Origin: CAWJKP01 sp963843465
GTDB taxonomy: Bacteria > Planctomycetota > Planctomycetia > Pirellulales > Thermoguttaceae
Length of the DNA: 64,000 nt
Direction: 5' to 3'
Assembly (NCBI GenBank): GCA_963843465.1
Contig: CAWJKP010000001.1
Span: 2,046,001 to 2,110,000 of the forward strand
This document shows positions 47,775 to 56,308 of this stretch, piece after piece. The position numbers were made by a program, and so were the translations under genes. Position 1 is the first letter of the stretch, and every line of letters starts with the position of its first letter. The notes beneath the pieces were generated by a model. The model was not told the origin of the DNA. It made no database searches and saw only the letters and a list, made by a program, of their open reading frames with translations.

Positions 47775-48556
47775 CATTGAACCGGATAATGACGACTCCC
47801 ATCCGGAAGCTTCGATGGTTCCGCTTGACGCCGGATCGTCTGATCCTTGGCCTGCTGGCCGTTGAGGGACTGCTCTGGTCGTCGAACCGGCTTTGTTGGC
47901 CCACTTGGCAAAAGGGCTATGCGGTCCTGGCCACCGCGGCGACGGTCGGCGTGGTGCTTCTGGCTATCTTCCTCTGGTTCGTAGCCGCCTTGGTCTTCCG
48001 CTTACGATTTCAATTCAGCATGCGATCGCTGCTGATTTTGTTCGTCGTTGTCGCCTTGCCGAGCGGTTGGATGGCGGCGGAGGCGAAACAGGCCAGGCGG
48101 CAGTCGGTCATGGTGGCGAAGGTTGTGGCGCTTGGGGGATCGGTGGGAGACGACTGGTGGTGGCGCTTCTACACGCTGGGGGAAGAGCGTGGTTGGGCCA
48201 TGAGATTCTTTGGCGACGAGTTCTTTCATGACGTAACCAAGGTCGGCCTCGATGGCGCCGCCGTCGACGATGAGCGGCTCGCCCGACTGTGCGATACCGA
48301 CGGTATGGAAGCGCTGCCCTATTTGTGGCTCGGGGGGACGAAGGTTACGGACGCGGGATTGGGTGCGCTACGGCGGTTGGCCGGCCTACGTACTCTTGGT
48401 CTGAGAGGAAGCGCCATCACGGATGCCGGCCTTGAGCACCTCAAAGCGCTGAAGACGCTGCAGTTTCTGGACCTCTCCAACACCAAAGTCAGCGAAAAAG
48501 GCGTGAAGGAACTCCAAGAGGCGTTGCCTACGTGCAGGATTCGCCGATGGGAGTAG
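47771..48556 (+). CDS. Membrane-anchored leucine-rich-repeat protein
   Basis: A 261-aa protein. Three hydrophobic segments (LILGLLAVEGLLW; AVLATAATVGVVLLAIFLWF; MRSLLILFVVVALPSGW) precede a domain with FFGDEFFHDVTKVGLDG and three LRRs of the 'VTDAGL..L..L..L..L.L..T' type. This family is abundant in planctomycetes and its function is unknown. The start overlaps the ankyrin stop by ATGA, so translation is probably coupled, which suggests a shared cassette. It may be a second immunity or surface partner, which is speculative. Confidence 0.7.
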   Translation: MTLNRIMTTPIRKLRWFRLTPDRLILGLLAVEGLLWSSNRLCWPTWQKGYAVLATAATVGVVLLAIFLWFVAALVFRLRFQFSMRSLLILFVVVALPSGWMAAEAKQARRQSVMVAKVVALGGSVGDDWWWRFYTLGEERGWAMRFFGDEFFHDVTKVGLDGAAVDDERLARLCDTDGMEALPYLWLGGTKVTDAGLGALRRLAGLRTLGLRGSAITDAGLEHLKALKTLQFLDLSNTKVSEKGVKELQEALPTCRIRRWE

Positions 48557-48622
48557 GGAAGAAAACGGGACAGGTCCGATATTGACAAGATAGGCGGGGG
48601 AAATAGAAATAGGGGACAGTCA

Positions 48623-48929
48623 GTGCGCCGTGAATGCGTGTGTATTCTAGCGGGTGAAAGTCCCGCCTGGGAAGGGTCGCTTGCCCAGTAGCAATCGAAG
48701 CGGCGGAGGAGGCAACGAATTCGTCGGAGCCTTCGATGGAAAGGGTCACTTGGTGACCCCGCGAAGATGCAGGCCGTAACGCAAGTGAACGTTCGATTAG
48801 GCCCCGAAACCCTAGTCGCGGAAGCCGACCCTTCTGACTGTTGGGGAAGGCCAGTGTTGCAGAGGAAGTGAGCGACGAAAGCACTCTGCAGTTCCGCCGG
48901 GGTAGAGACGACGGCATGTATCGAAGGAA
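48623..48929 (+). mobile_element. Group II intron, 5' fragment
   Basis: It begins GTGCGCCGTGAATGCG right after the exon-like AAATAGGGGACAGTCA. It matches the first 307 bp of the near-complete intron at 53753 with one difference noticed (A48657 versus G53787). It ends at GAAGGAA, directly joined to the 105-bp palindromic element. It contains no RT, so it is immobile. Confidence 0.85.
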
Positions 48930-49034
48930 GGGTAATTCCGGGGACACATAACTTAATTCGCGCGCCGCGGAACCGCCATCAGTCGCTTACGCCAGTCATT
49001 TGTCAATAATTATGTCATGTGTCCCCGGAATACG
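48930..49034. repeat. 105-bp palindromic element, copy B
   Basis: Same start, end and length as copy A (43781-43885), with no difference seen. It joins the truncated group II intron to a short open remnant. The match of both full length and sequence suggests recent spread or recombination. Confidence 0.9.
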
Positions 49035-49036
49035 TC

Positions 49037-49237
49037 ATGGGGTTGAATGATCGGTACGATCGGGCCACGGGCCGTCCGAACCCAGGATGGGCGACAAATG
49101 GAATGGGTGCCGACAACTGCCCGTTTAACTCCACGAACATTCACGCCATCATCCAGTGCAACGGACCTACCCCACCTCGTAACAAGATTCCAAACCCGAC
49201 GGACATAGAGATACTCAGCGGGAACGGGAACGAGTAG
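49037..49237 (+). pseudogene. Putative toxin C-terminal remnant
   Basis: A 66-codon frame, MGLNDRYDRATGRPNPGWAT, continues as MGADNCPFNSTNIHAIIQCN and ends ILSGNGNE-stop. It begins right at the palindrome and has no start signal of its own. Position (just before a secreted TPR gene that is followed by an Rhs tail) suggests the end of a displaced toxin tip. No family is recognised. Confidence 0.4.
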
Positions 49238-49333
49238 GCACTAACGCACGCTTAGGGCCGTATCCTCGCTTGGGCGTCGTAGCGATTCCTTTGGGGCGTT
49301 TGCTTCTCCGCGGGCGACAATCGGAGACGGGCT

Positions 49334-50482
49334 ATGAAGGTCATCGCGTTCTCGGCAGTGATAGTGCTTTTGACGGGGCGTATTGTTCTGTACGCCGGGG
49401 AACCCTCGCCGACGAGTTCTAGCGCTTATCGGACGCGGGGCAACGGCTTCTTGGAGAAGGGCGAGTACGACAAGGCCGTCGCTGACTACACAGAGGCTAT
49501 CCGGCTCGACGCAAAGGATGCCAAGCCATTCTACGATCGGGGCATTGCCTACGAGGAGAAGGGCGAGCACGACCGGGCAATCGCAGACTTCACCGAGGCC
49601 ATACGCCTGGACCCGAAGCAGCCGGAGAGGTATTACAACCGGGGCTTCGTCTACGCGAAGAAGGCCGAGCACAAGAAGGCGATCGCCGACTTCACCGAAG
49701 CAATCCGGCGGGACGCGAGGGCTGAACGAGCGTACTTGGGCCGTGCCGCTTCTTTCAGCAACGAAGGCGACTACGACAAGGCGATGGCGGACTTCACGGC
49801 GGCGATTCGACTTAACCCGAACGATGCTAAGGTCTATTACAACCGAGGCAACACATACAGGGACAAGAGTGACTGGGACGCCGCCATCGCCGACTACAGC
49901 GAGGCCATCCGGCTGAACCCAAGATATGCGTATGCCTATGGCGGACGAGGCGACGCCTACGACGAGGTTGGCCAATACGACAAGGCGATCGCAGACCAAA
50001 GCGAGGCCATACGGCTGAGCCCGAAGAATGCGGCGGCGTATTACAACCGAGCAATCACGCTAGACAAGAACGGTGAGCACGGCAAGGCGATCGCAGACTA
50101 CACGGAGGCAATTCGGCTCAACCCGAAGTTGGCCCAGGCATATTACAACCGCGGGCTCGTCTACGAGGGTAGGGGCGAGCACGACAAGGCCATCGCGGAC
50201 CACACTCAGGCCATCCGGCTAGACCAAACAGATGCGTTGGCGTATTACGCCCGCGGCGTCGCCTACCGGAAAAATGGCGAAGAAGCGAAAGCGAGGGCGA
50301 ATTTCGATCATGCGGTCAAACTCGGATACCGGGCGACGGCTCCGGCTAAAGGTTGGGAGCACAATATCATGGGTGAGTACGGTGGCTCGGTTGAAGAAAG
50401 GAACATTGATGATGTGATCCGTGCTAACAACGCTGGGGGACGGAAAACGGGAGACGCCAAGAAACCGGAGTCCAGACCATGA
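49334..50482 (+). CDS. Secreted TPR-repeat protein
   Basis: A 382-aa protein. The signal peptide MKVIAFSAVIVLLTGRIVLY is followed by about nine 34-residue TPR units (Y.RG...L.KGEYDKAVADYTEAIRLD...A). GGAG lies 7 bp before ATG. TPRs bind partner proteins. In this context (after a toxin-tail remnant, before an Rhs-core tail) it may be a periplasmic immunity or chaperone-like partner, an inference from order. Many planctomycetes have such stand-alone TPR proteins of unknown role. Its stop overlaps the Rhs-tail start by ATGA. Confidence 0.75.
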   Translation: MKVIAFSAVIVLLTGRIVLYAGEPSPTSSSAYRTRGNGFLEKGEYDKAVADYTEAIRLDAKDAKPFYDRGIAYEEKGEHDRAIADFTEAIRLDPKQPERYYNRGFVYAKKAEHKKAIADFTEAIRRDARAERAYLGRAASFSNEGDYDKAMADFTAAIRLNPNDAKVYYNRGNTYRDKSDWDAAIADYSEAIRLNPRYAYAYGGRGDAYDEVGQYDKAIADQSEAIRLSPKNAAAYYNRAITLDKNGEHGKAIADYTEAIRLNPKLAQAYYNRGLVYEGRGEHDKAIADHTQAIRLDQTDALAYYARGVAYRKNGEEAKARANFDHAVKLGYRATAPAKGWEHNIMGEYGGSVEERNIDDVIRANNAGGRKTGDAKKPESRP

Positions 50483-50598
50483 TCTGTATCGCCAAGACCG
50501 ACCCAAAACCCGATTGTCTGTTTGCTTTCACCGGCCATCCGTTCGACAAGGAAGTGGGGCTGCAATCCAACGGGCTTCGCCACTACGACCCAACCGTG
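50466..50598 (+). repeat. Rhs-core tail repeat, copy 1
   Basis: 133 bp starting CGGAGTCCAGACCATGATCT, similar to copy 2 at 53417-53549 with scattered substitutions. It encodes MICIAKTDPKPDCLFAFTGH and the Rhs-type motif RHYDPTV, then stops being homologous where the palindrome at 50601 begins. Confidence 0.85.
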
Positions 50599-52501
50599 AG
50601 ACCAGTAAAGGGGTCGGAAGTCGTTTTTCAGTCCAGGATTCGACTTCCGACCCCTTTGCTGGTCCCTGTCGACAACTACCAGTACAACGGTGTCTTGGGT
50701 CAGATGAGCCAGGTGACGCAGTCCGGCGTGAGCGGCGGCGACGTGGTGGCGGAGAAGTCCGTCACCTTTACGTACGACAACCTGGGCGAGTTCTCCACGA
50801 TCACGCGTTACGCGGATCTCGGGGAAACCGAGCAGGTCGCGGAGTCCATCTACGGGTACGACCTCAACGGCAACTTGACGTCGCTGGTCTACTACAACAG
50901 CTCCAACGGCGGCGTCGCGCTGCCAAGCTACTCCTTGACCTACGACGCGCTGGGCAACATGACCAGTTCGGACGAGGTACTTGGCAGCAGCATTAACGAT
51001 TCGGTCAATTACACCAGCGACTCGACCGGGCAACTGCTGAGCGCCACTCCCACCAGCGGGCCGCCGAGCGATACTTATCCTGACACCGAATCATATCTTT
51101 ACGACCCCAACGGCAACCGGGAAACTGTCACCACCAACGGCAACCAGGTGACCTGCATCACCGGGGGCGGCAACGAGTTGCTGTTTGACGGCACGTATAC
51201 GTACGCCTATGACGCGGACGGCAAGCAGACGGCCCGCTGGATCGCCGCCACGAACACCAACCCGCCGGAGACGCAGCCCGGTCCGGACGACACGGACATC
51301 ACGATCTACACCTGGGACAACCGCAACCGGCTGACCTCCGTTACCTCTTACGCGACCTACGGCGCGGCGGCGGAGCAAACCGTGACATACGCCTATGACG
51401 TATTCAACCGTTGGATCGGCGAAACTGTGACAAGCCGGTGGCACTACGACGCAAACGCGGTATGTCTATGACGGCAACCAGATCGTCATGCAGTTCCAGG
51501 GGACCGGAAGCGGCCCGCTGGCGGCCAACAACTTGAGCGATCGTTACCTCTGGGGTCCGGCGGTGGACCAATTGTTGGCAGACGAGCAGCTTACGCCGGT
51601 GACAGGCGGCGGCTACGACCTCGGCTCCGCCGGCACCGTCGTCTGGACGCTGACCGACAACGAGAACACGGTTCGTGACCTAGCGATCTACAGCAACGGC
51701 ACGACGACGGTGTTCAACCACCGGGAGTTTTCCGCCTATGGCAAACTTCTGAGCCAAACGAACCCGCAGACGCGCCAGGCTGCGGCGGTCGATTGCGTCT
51801 TCGCTTACACGGGTCGGGCGCTGGACCAGGCAACCGGGTTGCAGAACAACGACAACCGCTGGTACGACGCCATCACGGGGCGGTGGCTGAGTCAGGACCC
51901 CAGCGAATTCTTGGGCGGGGATGCGAACCTGTACCGGTACGTGAACAATGCACCGATCGACGCAACTGATCCCTATGGCCTACAAATAGGCCCCGGCTAT
52001 GGAACGCTGCCGATCCCGTTCTATCCTCCCAGGCCAAACCCGGTGCCTTCCGCTCCAAGTGGCAATTGGTCTCCTGGGACGTTCTTCGGGCGAAACCAGG
52101 ACCTTTATAATCAGACGATCTTTGGATGCGGTGGCCTGGCTGCGTGGAGGGCCCGCCTGAAAGTCAACGCGAACGCCGGGGTCTACAACCCTATGGACTT
52201 CGCGCGTTTTCCGAGCTACAGCACGCTCCCGGCCGCGCAGGCAGCGCTTAAGAAGCTTCCAAATGGAGGAATCATAGTCGCAATACAGTCGAGCGTTCCC
52301 AACTGGCAGACCCAACCGGGAAGTGGCAATTTCGTCTCGTTCCTTGGGACAAGCAACGCGCCGTACTGCGAGGATGTCAACACTGGTTGGCGTCATCCGA
52401 ACGCAAAGATATATCATTGGCCGTTGAAGTTGGACCCAGCGGGTAATCCGATCTTTCATTGGAACTTCAAGTACGTTGTCTACGTCGTGGTTTCGTTCTG
52501 A
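50479..52501 (+). CDS. Rhs/YD-repeat protein with unrecognised C-terminal tip, rearranged, one frameshift
   Basis: It opens with an Rhs tail fragment (FAFTGHPFDKEVGLQSNGLR), runs through a palindrome, then enters YD repeats (YGYDLNGNLTSLVYYNSSNG; YDALGNMTSSDEV; YLYDPNGNRETVTTNGNQV). The core ends with the canonical RWYDAITGRWLSQDPSEFLG and DANLYRYVNNAPIDATDPYG. The remaining 180 or so residues after YG are a variable tip with no family I recognise (KLPNGGIIVAIQSSVPNWQ; HPNAKIYHWPLKLDPAGN). The frame shifts at about 51440-51455: one base restores WHTTTQTRYVYDGNQIV. It is shorter than full Rhs proteins and lacks a signal peptide, so the 5' part is lost. An H-X9-DG gene follows. Confidence 0.75.
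50601..50663. repeat. Palindrome, GGGGTC type, at the Rhs junction
   Basis: ACCAGTAAAGGGGTCGGAAG at the left and CTTCCGACCCCTTTGCTGGT at the right; 23-bp arms match at 22 positions. It sits exactly between the Rhs-tail repeat and the YD-repeat segment and is read through in frame. Confidence 0.9.
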
Positions 52502-52551
52502 TGAAGCCAGCGTCGTCGGCCTTTGTTACTTGAACGTTTGTAGGGAAAGAC

Positions 52552-53400
52552 ATGGTTGCGCAAGAATATGGTTCCACCATGCAAGGGCCGTTGGTGTCGT
52601 TGCGTCAGAAAGCCCGGTTTCGTCCGGCTTGTCTACTTGCAGCCTTCACAATCGCATTTCTCTTACTGTGGCTTGCCGCCTACATTATCGAAACGGTGCG
52701 CGACCAGGGTGATCGCAAGGACACGGGAATGAGTTTTCAGGAAATAGGTCTTGGCGTTACCAACTATAGTATGGTTTTCGGACATTTGCCCTTTCCCGTC
52801 CGGCAAGCATCACCAGGGCGTTCGGTCGAGACCGGTTCAGCTAACGGAGCAGGTCGTCCCCTTTATAGCTGGCGAGTGGAGATCGTGCCGTACTTGGAGA
52901 GTTGGCATGGCTCATGGGATAAGTCTCAAGCCTGGAATAGCGCGGCCAACAAGGAACTCTTGGAATTGTCCTCGTTCTATGCGTATGATGCGGCTCGGCA
53001 ATCGGGAGCCAAAGACAGGACCTTTCCCGATGCAAACGCGCTGGCGATTACCGGGCCCGGAACTGCTTTTGCCGACATCAACCAACGGCCGATGGCACTC
53101 AAGGATGTTCCACCCAATACAATCCTCGTTGTTGAGTCACGGGCGTCTGGCATTCCCTGGCCAGCGCCCGGTGATTTTGACATTCGCACCATGCCCCAGA
53201 CGATCAACCGACCTGACGGCAAGGGTATCTCCAGCCGGCACGCCGGCGGATTTCACGTAATCTTTGCGGACGGCATGGTGTGGTTCATATCTGACAAGGT
53301 GCCATTCGACACTCTGAGAAAGTTCTTCACAATCGCCGACGCCAAGAAGTACGACAGAGACGATCTGTTGGGGCCGTATGCTTTGGATGGAAGAAAGTAA
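52552..53400 (+). CDS. H-X9-DG (DUF1559-type) membrane-anchored protein, putative immunity partner
   Basis: A 282-aa protein. One N-terminal transmembrane helix (PACLLAAFTIAFLLLWLAAY) is followed by a pseudopilin-like DUF1559 core (PLYSWRVEIVPYLES; TILVVESR) and the signature SSRHAGGFHVIFADGMVWFI, which fits H-X9-DG. These proteins are hugely expanded in planctomycetes and most are of unknown function. AGGGA lies 5 bp before ATG. It lies 50 bp after the Rhs tip and is followed by an Rhs-tail repeat. That position is typical of an immunity gene, which I infer; a paralogous family member of unrelated role is possible. Confidence 0.75.
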   Translation: MVAQEYGSTMQGPLVSLRQKARFRPACLLAAFTIAFLLLWLAAYIIETVRDQGDRKDTGMSFQEIGLGVTNYSMVFGHLPFPVRQASPGRSVETGSANGAGRPLYSWRVEIVPYLESWHGSWDKSQAWNSAANKELLELSSFYAYDAARQSGAKDRTFPDANALAITGPGTAFADINQRPMALKDVPPNTILVVESRASGIPWPAPGDFDIRTMPQTINRPDGKGISSRHAGGFHVIFADGMVWFISDKVPFDTLRKFFTIADAKKYDRDDLLGPYALDGRK

Positions 53401-53416
53401 CGCATGATTCCAAACT

Positions 53417-53549
53417 CGGAGCCCAGACCATGATCTGTATCGCCAAGACCGACCCGAAACCCGATTGTCTGTTTGCCTTCACGGGCCATCCGCTCGACAA
53501 GGAAGTGGGCCCGCAATCGAATGAGTTTCGCCACTACGACCCAACCGTG
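53417..53549 (+). repeat. Rhs-core tail repeat, copy 2
   Basis: It matches 50466-50598 over 133 bp and begins shortly after the H-X9-DG stop. Unlike copy 1, it continues as the intact Rhs end motif. Confidence 0.85.
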
Positions 53550-53630
53550 GGCCGCTGGCTGAACGACGAACCGATCGGCTACCGGCCCGGTGCGAACCTG
53601 TACCGCTACCCGGTCAACCGGCCGGAGTAG
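53430..53630 (+). pseudogene. Orphan Rhs-core end fragment
   Basis: A 66-codon frame, MICIAKTDPKPDCLFAFTGH...RHYDPTVGRWLNDEPIGYR, ends NLYRYPVNRPE-stop. It is the conserved end of Rhs/YD proteins without core or tip. It resembles the orphan tails left by C-terminal tip exchange. On the other strand a short frame ending DSLVNVAVGDDSVRAAGKNM (stop at 53650) may be a further remnant, cut by the intron insertion site. Confidence 0.65.
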
Positions 53631-54240
53631 CCCGCGGACTGGCAAGGCTTCACATATTCTTGCCGGCAGCGCGTACTGAGTCGTCGCCAACGGCCACGTT
53701 GACAAGGGAGTCCTGAACCGCCGGCTCGATCTTCGGAAATAGGGGACAGTCAGTGCGCCGTGAATGCGTGTGTATTCTAGCGGGTGGAAGTCCCGCCTGG
53801 GAAGGGTCGCTTGCCCAGTAGCAATCGAAGCGGCGGAGGAGGCAACGAATTCGTCGGAGCCTTCGATGGAAAGGGTCACTTGGTGACCCCGCGAAGATGC
53901 AGGCCGTAACGCAAGTGAACGTTCGATTAGGCCCCGAAACCCTAGTCGCGGAAGCCGACCCTTCTGACTGTTGGGGAAGGCCAGTGTTGCAGAGGAAGTG
54001 AGCGACGAAAGCACTCTGCAGTTCCGCCGGGGTAGAGACGACGGCATGTATCGAAGGAACGCACATGAAGCACGGGAAACCGACGACGACAGCGGCGGCA
54101 ACCGCAACGGGCAACCCGCGAGGGCCAGGTCCGGTCGCGTCGGCGGCGGAGAGGCTCGTAGTAGCGTTGAAACCGGGTAATGCCGGCGGAGCCAAGGGGC
54201 CTCAGTTCAAGGATCAGCGTACGCAGGAGCAAGGCAGAGG

Positions 54241-55573
54241 ATGATTGGCGAAGAGCCTACCAACACCAATCCGTTGCAGAAACTCCGCGCGGCGCTGCAT
54301 GACAAAGCGAAGAGTGCGCCCAATTTTCGCTTCTACTCCCTGTACGACAAGGTGTATCGCCGCGACGTGCTGGAAGCGGCCTACGCGCAATGCCGTGCCA
54401 ACGGCGGAGCGCCCGGGGTCGATGGCCAGTCCTTCGAGGACATCGAGAAGTACGGCGTGGATCGCTGGTTGGACGAACTGACGGAGGAATTGCGAACGAA
54501 ACGGTATCAGCCGCAACCGGTCCGGCGGGTCTACCTGCCGAAACCGGACGGGAAGCAGAGGCCGCTGGGGATTCCCACGATCCGCGACCGCGTGGTGCAA
54601 ACCGCCGCGCTGCTGGTCTTGGAACCGATCTTCGAGGCCGACCTGCAACCCGAACAACACGCCTATCGCGCGGACCACAGTGCCCTGGAGGCAGTGCAAG
54701 AAGTGCATCGCCTGCTGGGCCAGGGGTATCGCGCGGTCGTCGATGCGGATTTGAGCGGGTATTTCGATAGCATCCCGCACCCGGAGCTGATGCTGTGCGT
54801 CGCCCGTCGCGTGAGCGACAAGGCCATGCTGCACCTGATAAAGCAATGGTTGGTGGCGCCGGTGGAGGAAACCGACGAGCGGGGCCATGTGCGACGTACC
54901 ACGCGGAACAAGGACACGAAGCGCGGTTCGCCGCAAGGCGCGCCGATTTCACCCTTGTTGGCGAACCTGTACATGCGACGTTTCGTGCTGGGTTGGAAGA
55001 CCCTTGGGCATGAGACCCGTTATCAGGCCCGGATCGTCAACTATGCCGACGACTTCGTGATCCTGTGTCGCCGCCGGGCGGATGACGCCCTGGCGACGAT
55101 GCGCGACATGATGCGGCGGCTGAAATTGACGGTCAACGAGACGAAAACGCACGTCGCTCGCCTGCCTGCCGAATCGTTCGACTTCCTTGGGTATACGTTC
55201 GGACGGATGTATTCACCGCGAACGGGCGGGGCCTATCTGGGCGCGCGACCGGCGCAAGAAGGTGCTTGGGGTCTGCCGCCAGCTCAACGAGTTGGTAGGC
55301 CGATTGCCGACGTTCATCCGGCCGGAAGCGCTGGTCTACCAGGTCAATCAGGTGTTGCGCGGGTGGGCCAACTACTTCTGCTACGGAACCTACACCGCGG
55401 CGTTCGGGATCGTGCATTGGCACGTCTGTCGCCGGGTCCGTCGGTGGCTACGAAGGAAGTTCACGCTGGATGGACAAGGATACAGCCAATATCCCGACAG
55501 CCGCCTGGAGCGTGAGCTTGGGCTGCTGAACATCAAGAAACTTCCCCGTCGCTACTCGTGGGCGAAACCATGA
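54241..55573 (+). CDS. ltrA: Group II intron reverse transcriptase/maturase, one frameshift
   Basis: RT motifs in order are RRVYLPKPDGKQRPLGIPTI, ADLSGYFDSIPH, RGSPQGAPISPLLANLYM and the catalytic IVNYADDFVILC. A thumb/domain X follows (NELVGRLPTFIRPEALVYQV and the WANYFCYGTY block). No HNH endonuclease domain is present. The frame shifts at about 55235-55255 (AYLGARP|..RKKVLGVCRQLNE) and domain X continues to 55573. The protein splices the intron and supports retrohoming. It is inside the intron (domain IV), between ribozyme 5' domains and domain V. Confidence 0.9.
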
Positions 55574-55584
55574 ACCTTGTCCGA

Positions 55585-55617
55585 GAGCCGGATGCGGGAA
55601 ATCCGCCCGTCCGGTTC
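55585..55617 (+). ncRNA. Group II intron domain V
   Basis: A 33-nt hairpin starting GAGCCGGATGCGGGAAATCC with the conserved AGC at its 5' side and a GAAA tetraloop. It is the ribozyme catalytic core, 12 nt after the maturase stop. Confidence 0.9.
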
Positions 55618-55730
55618 GATGAGCGGGAGGTGGAAACGGAGCACGGCATGCGGCTAGTGAGACACAGACGGGGAAACCCCGACCCAGAATATGCCGAAGC
55701 CTACCCCACCGCGCCACCTCTCGACTCTAC

Positions 55731-56308
55731 CCTATTTATGGTTCAATCCGGCGCCGGGCGGTGAGCGGGAATCGCCCGGGAAAAAAGACTTGCTGCCTGC
55801 AATCGCGCCGAAAAAAGGACGTCACGCCGGAAATCGCTCCCCAAAAAAGACTTTACGCCAGGAATCCTCGGGGAAAAACGACATTCGGTCCAATAACGCC
55901 GGGCCGAACGATCCCGGGCGGCGGCTTCACGCGGCTTTCGTCGCGCCTAGTACGACACTCGTGAAATCGCCCTCTCCACCTTACAGCTTGGCAGCAAAAA
56001 GGTTACGTCGAGGAGCGGCGGCGGCGCGAATTCCCGGTGGTAACCCGAGGGCGGGGCGGCGGGAGAAAAAACGGGAATCCGTGGCTCAGAAGGCGTACGG
56101 GGCTTTGAAGCGGGACCGCAACGGCTCTTTACAAGAGATAACTTCAGTTGCCCGCATGGCCTCGATCCAAGGGTATGGCCGCGGAGACGAGTACGGCCGG
56201 GTCGGCCCAGGCCAATCTCGATAATCTCCTCTGGGAGAGCGAGGATTCGAGTTGGCAGGAATGAACCAAAGAGACAAAAGTCCGAAAAACGCGACGAAGG
56301 AGACCTGC
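55731..56308. other. Intergenic region after the intron, no recognised gene
   Basis: 578 bp. An open frame (55691-56224) exists, but it is Lys/Arg/Gly-rich, crosses 31-bp repeats whose length is not a multiple of three, and has no family similarity, so I do not call it a gene. It contains the 31-bp array below. Confidence 0.5.
55770..55891. repeat. 31-bp degenerate direct repeats
   Basis: Units start at 55770, 55801 and 55832 (31 bp each) and 55863 (29 bp); a weaker fifth starts at 55892. The shared pattern is AATCGC.CC..AAAAAAGAC.T.ACGCC. They are contiguous with no unique spacers. Confidence 0.8.

Larger units (their letters stand above)
53753..55730 (+). mobile_element. Group II intron (near complete)
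   Basis: The 5' end is GTGCG, as in the group II consensus. Domain V is at 55585-55617. A long domain VI-like stem (GGGAGGTGG near 55626 with CCACCTCTC near 55714) ends in CTAC. The intron encodes an RT-maturase. The exons flanking it, AAATAGGGGACAGTCA and CCTATTTATGG, form a palindrome when joined. The RT has a frameshift, so mobility now would need help or a correction of the sequence. The exact 3' boundary is inferred. Confidence 0.85.

Noticed and set aside
53253..54107. Minus-strand frame across the H-X9-DG gene end, Rhs tail and intron 5' end
   Set aside because: It spans three unrelated features, and nearly the same sequence recurs from the truncated intron at 48528-48947; an antisense artefact of intron RNA domains.
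54241..55573. Diversity-generating retroelement reverse transcriptase
   Set aside because: YADD-type maturase with domain X and a clear group II domain V downstream; no TR/VR repeat.
55770..55922. Possible CRISPR array (31-bp period)
   Set aside because: No spacer/repeat alternation; the degenerate repeat fills the whole period.
55691..56224. 177-codon frame after the group II intron
   Set aside because: It crosses the end of intron domain VI and the 31-bp repeats, is Lys/Arg/Gly-rich and lacks similarity; treated as non-coding.
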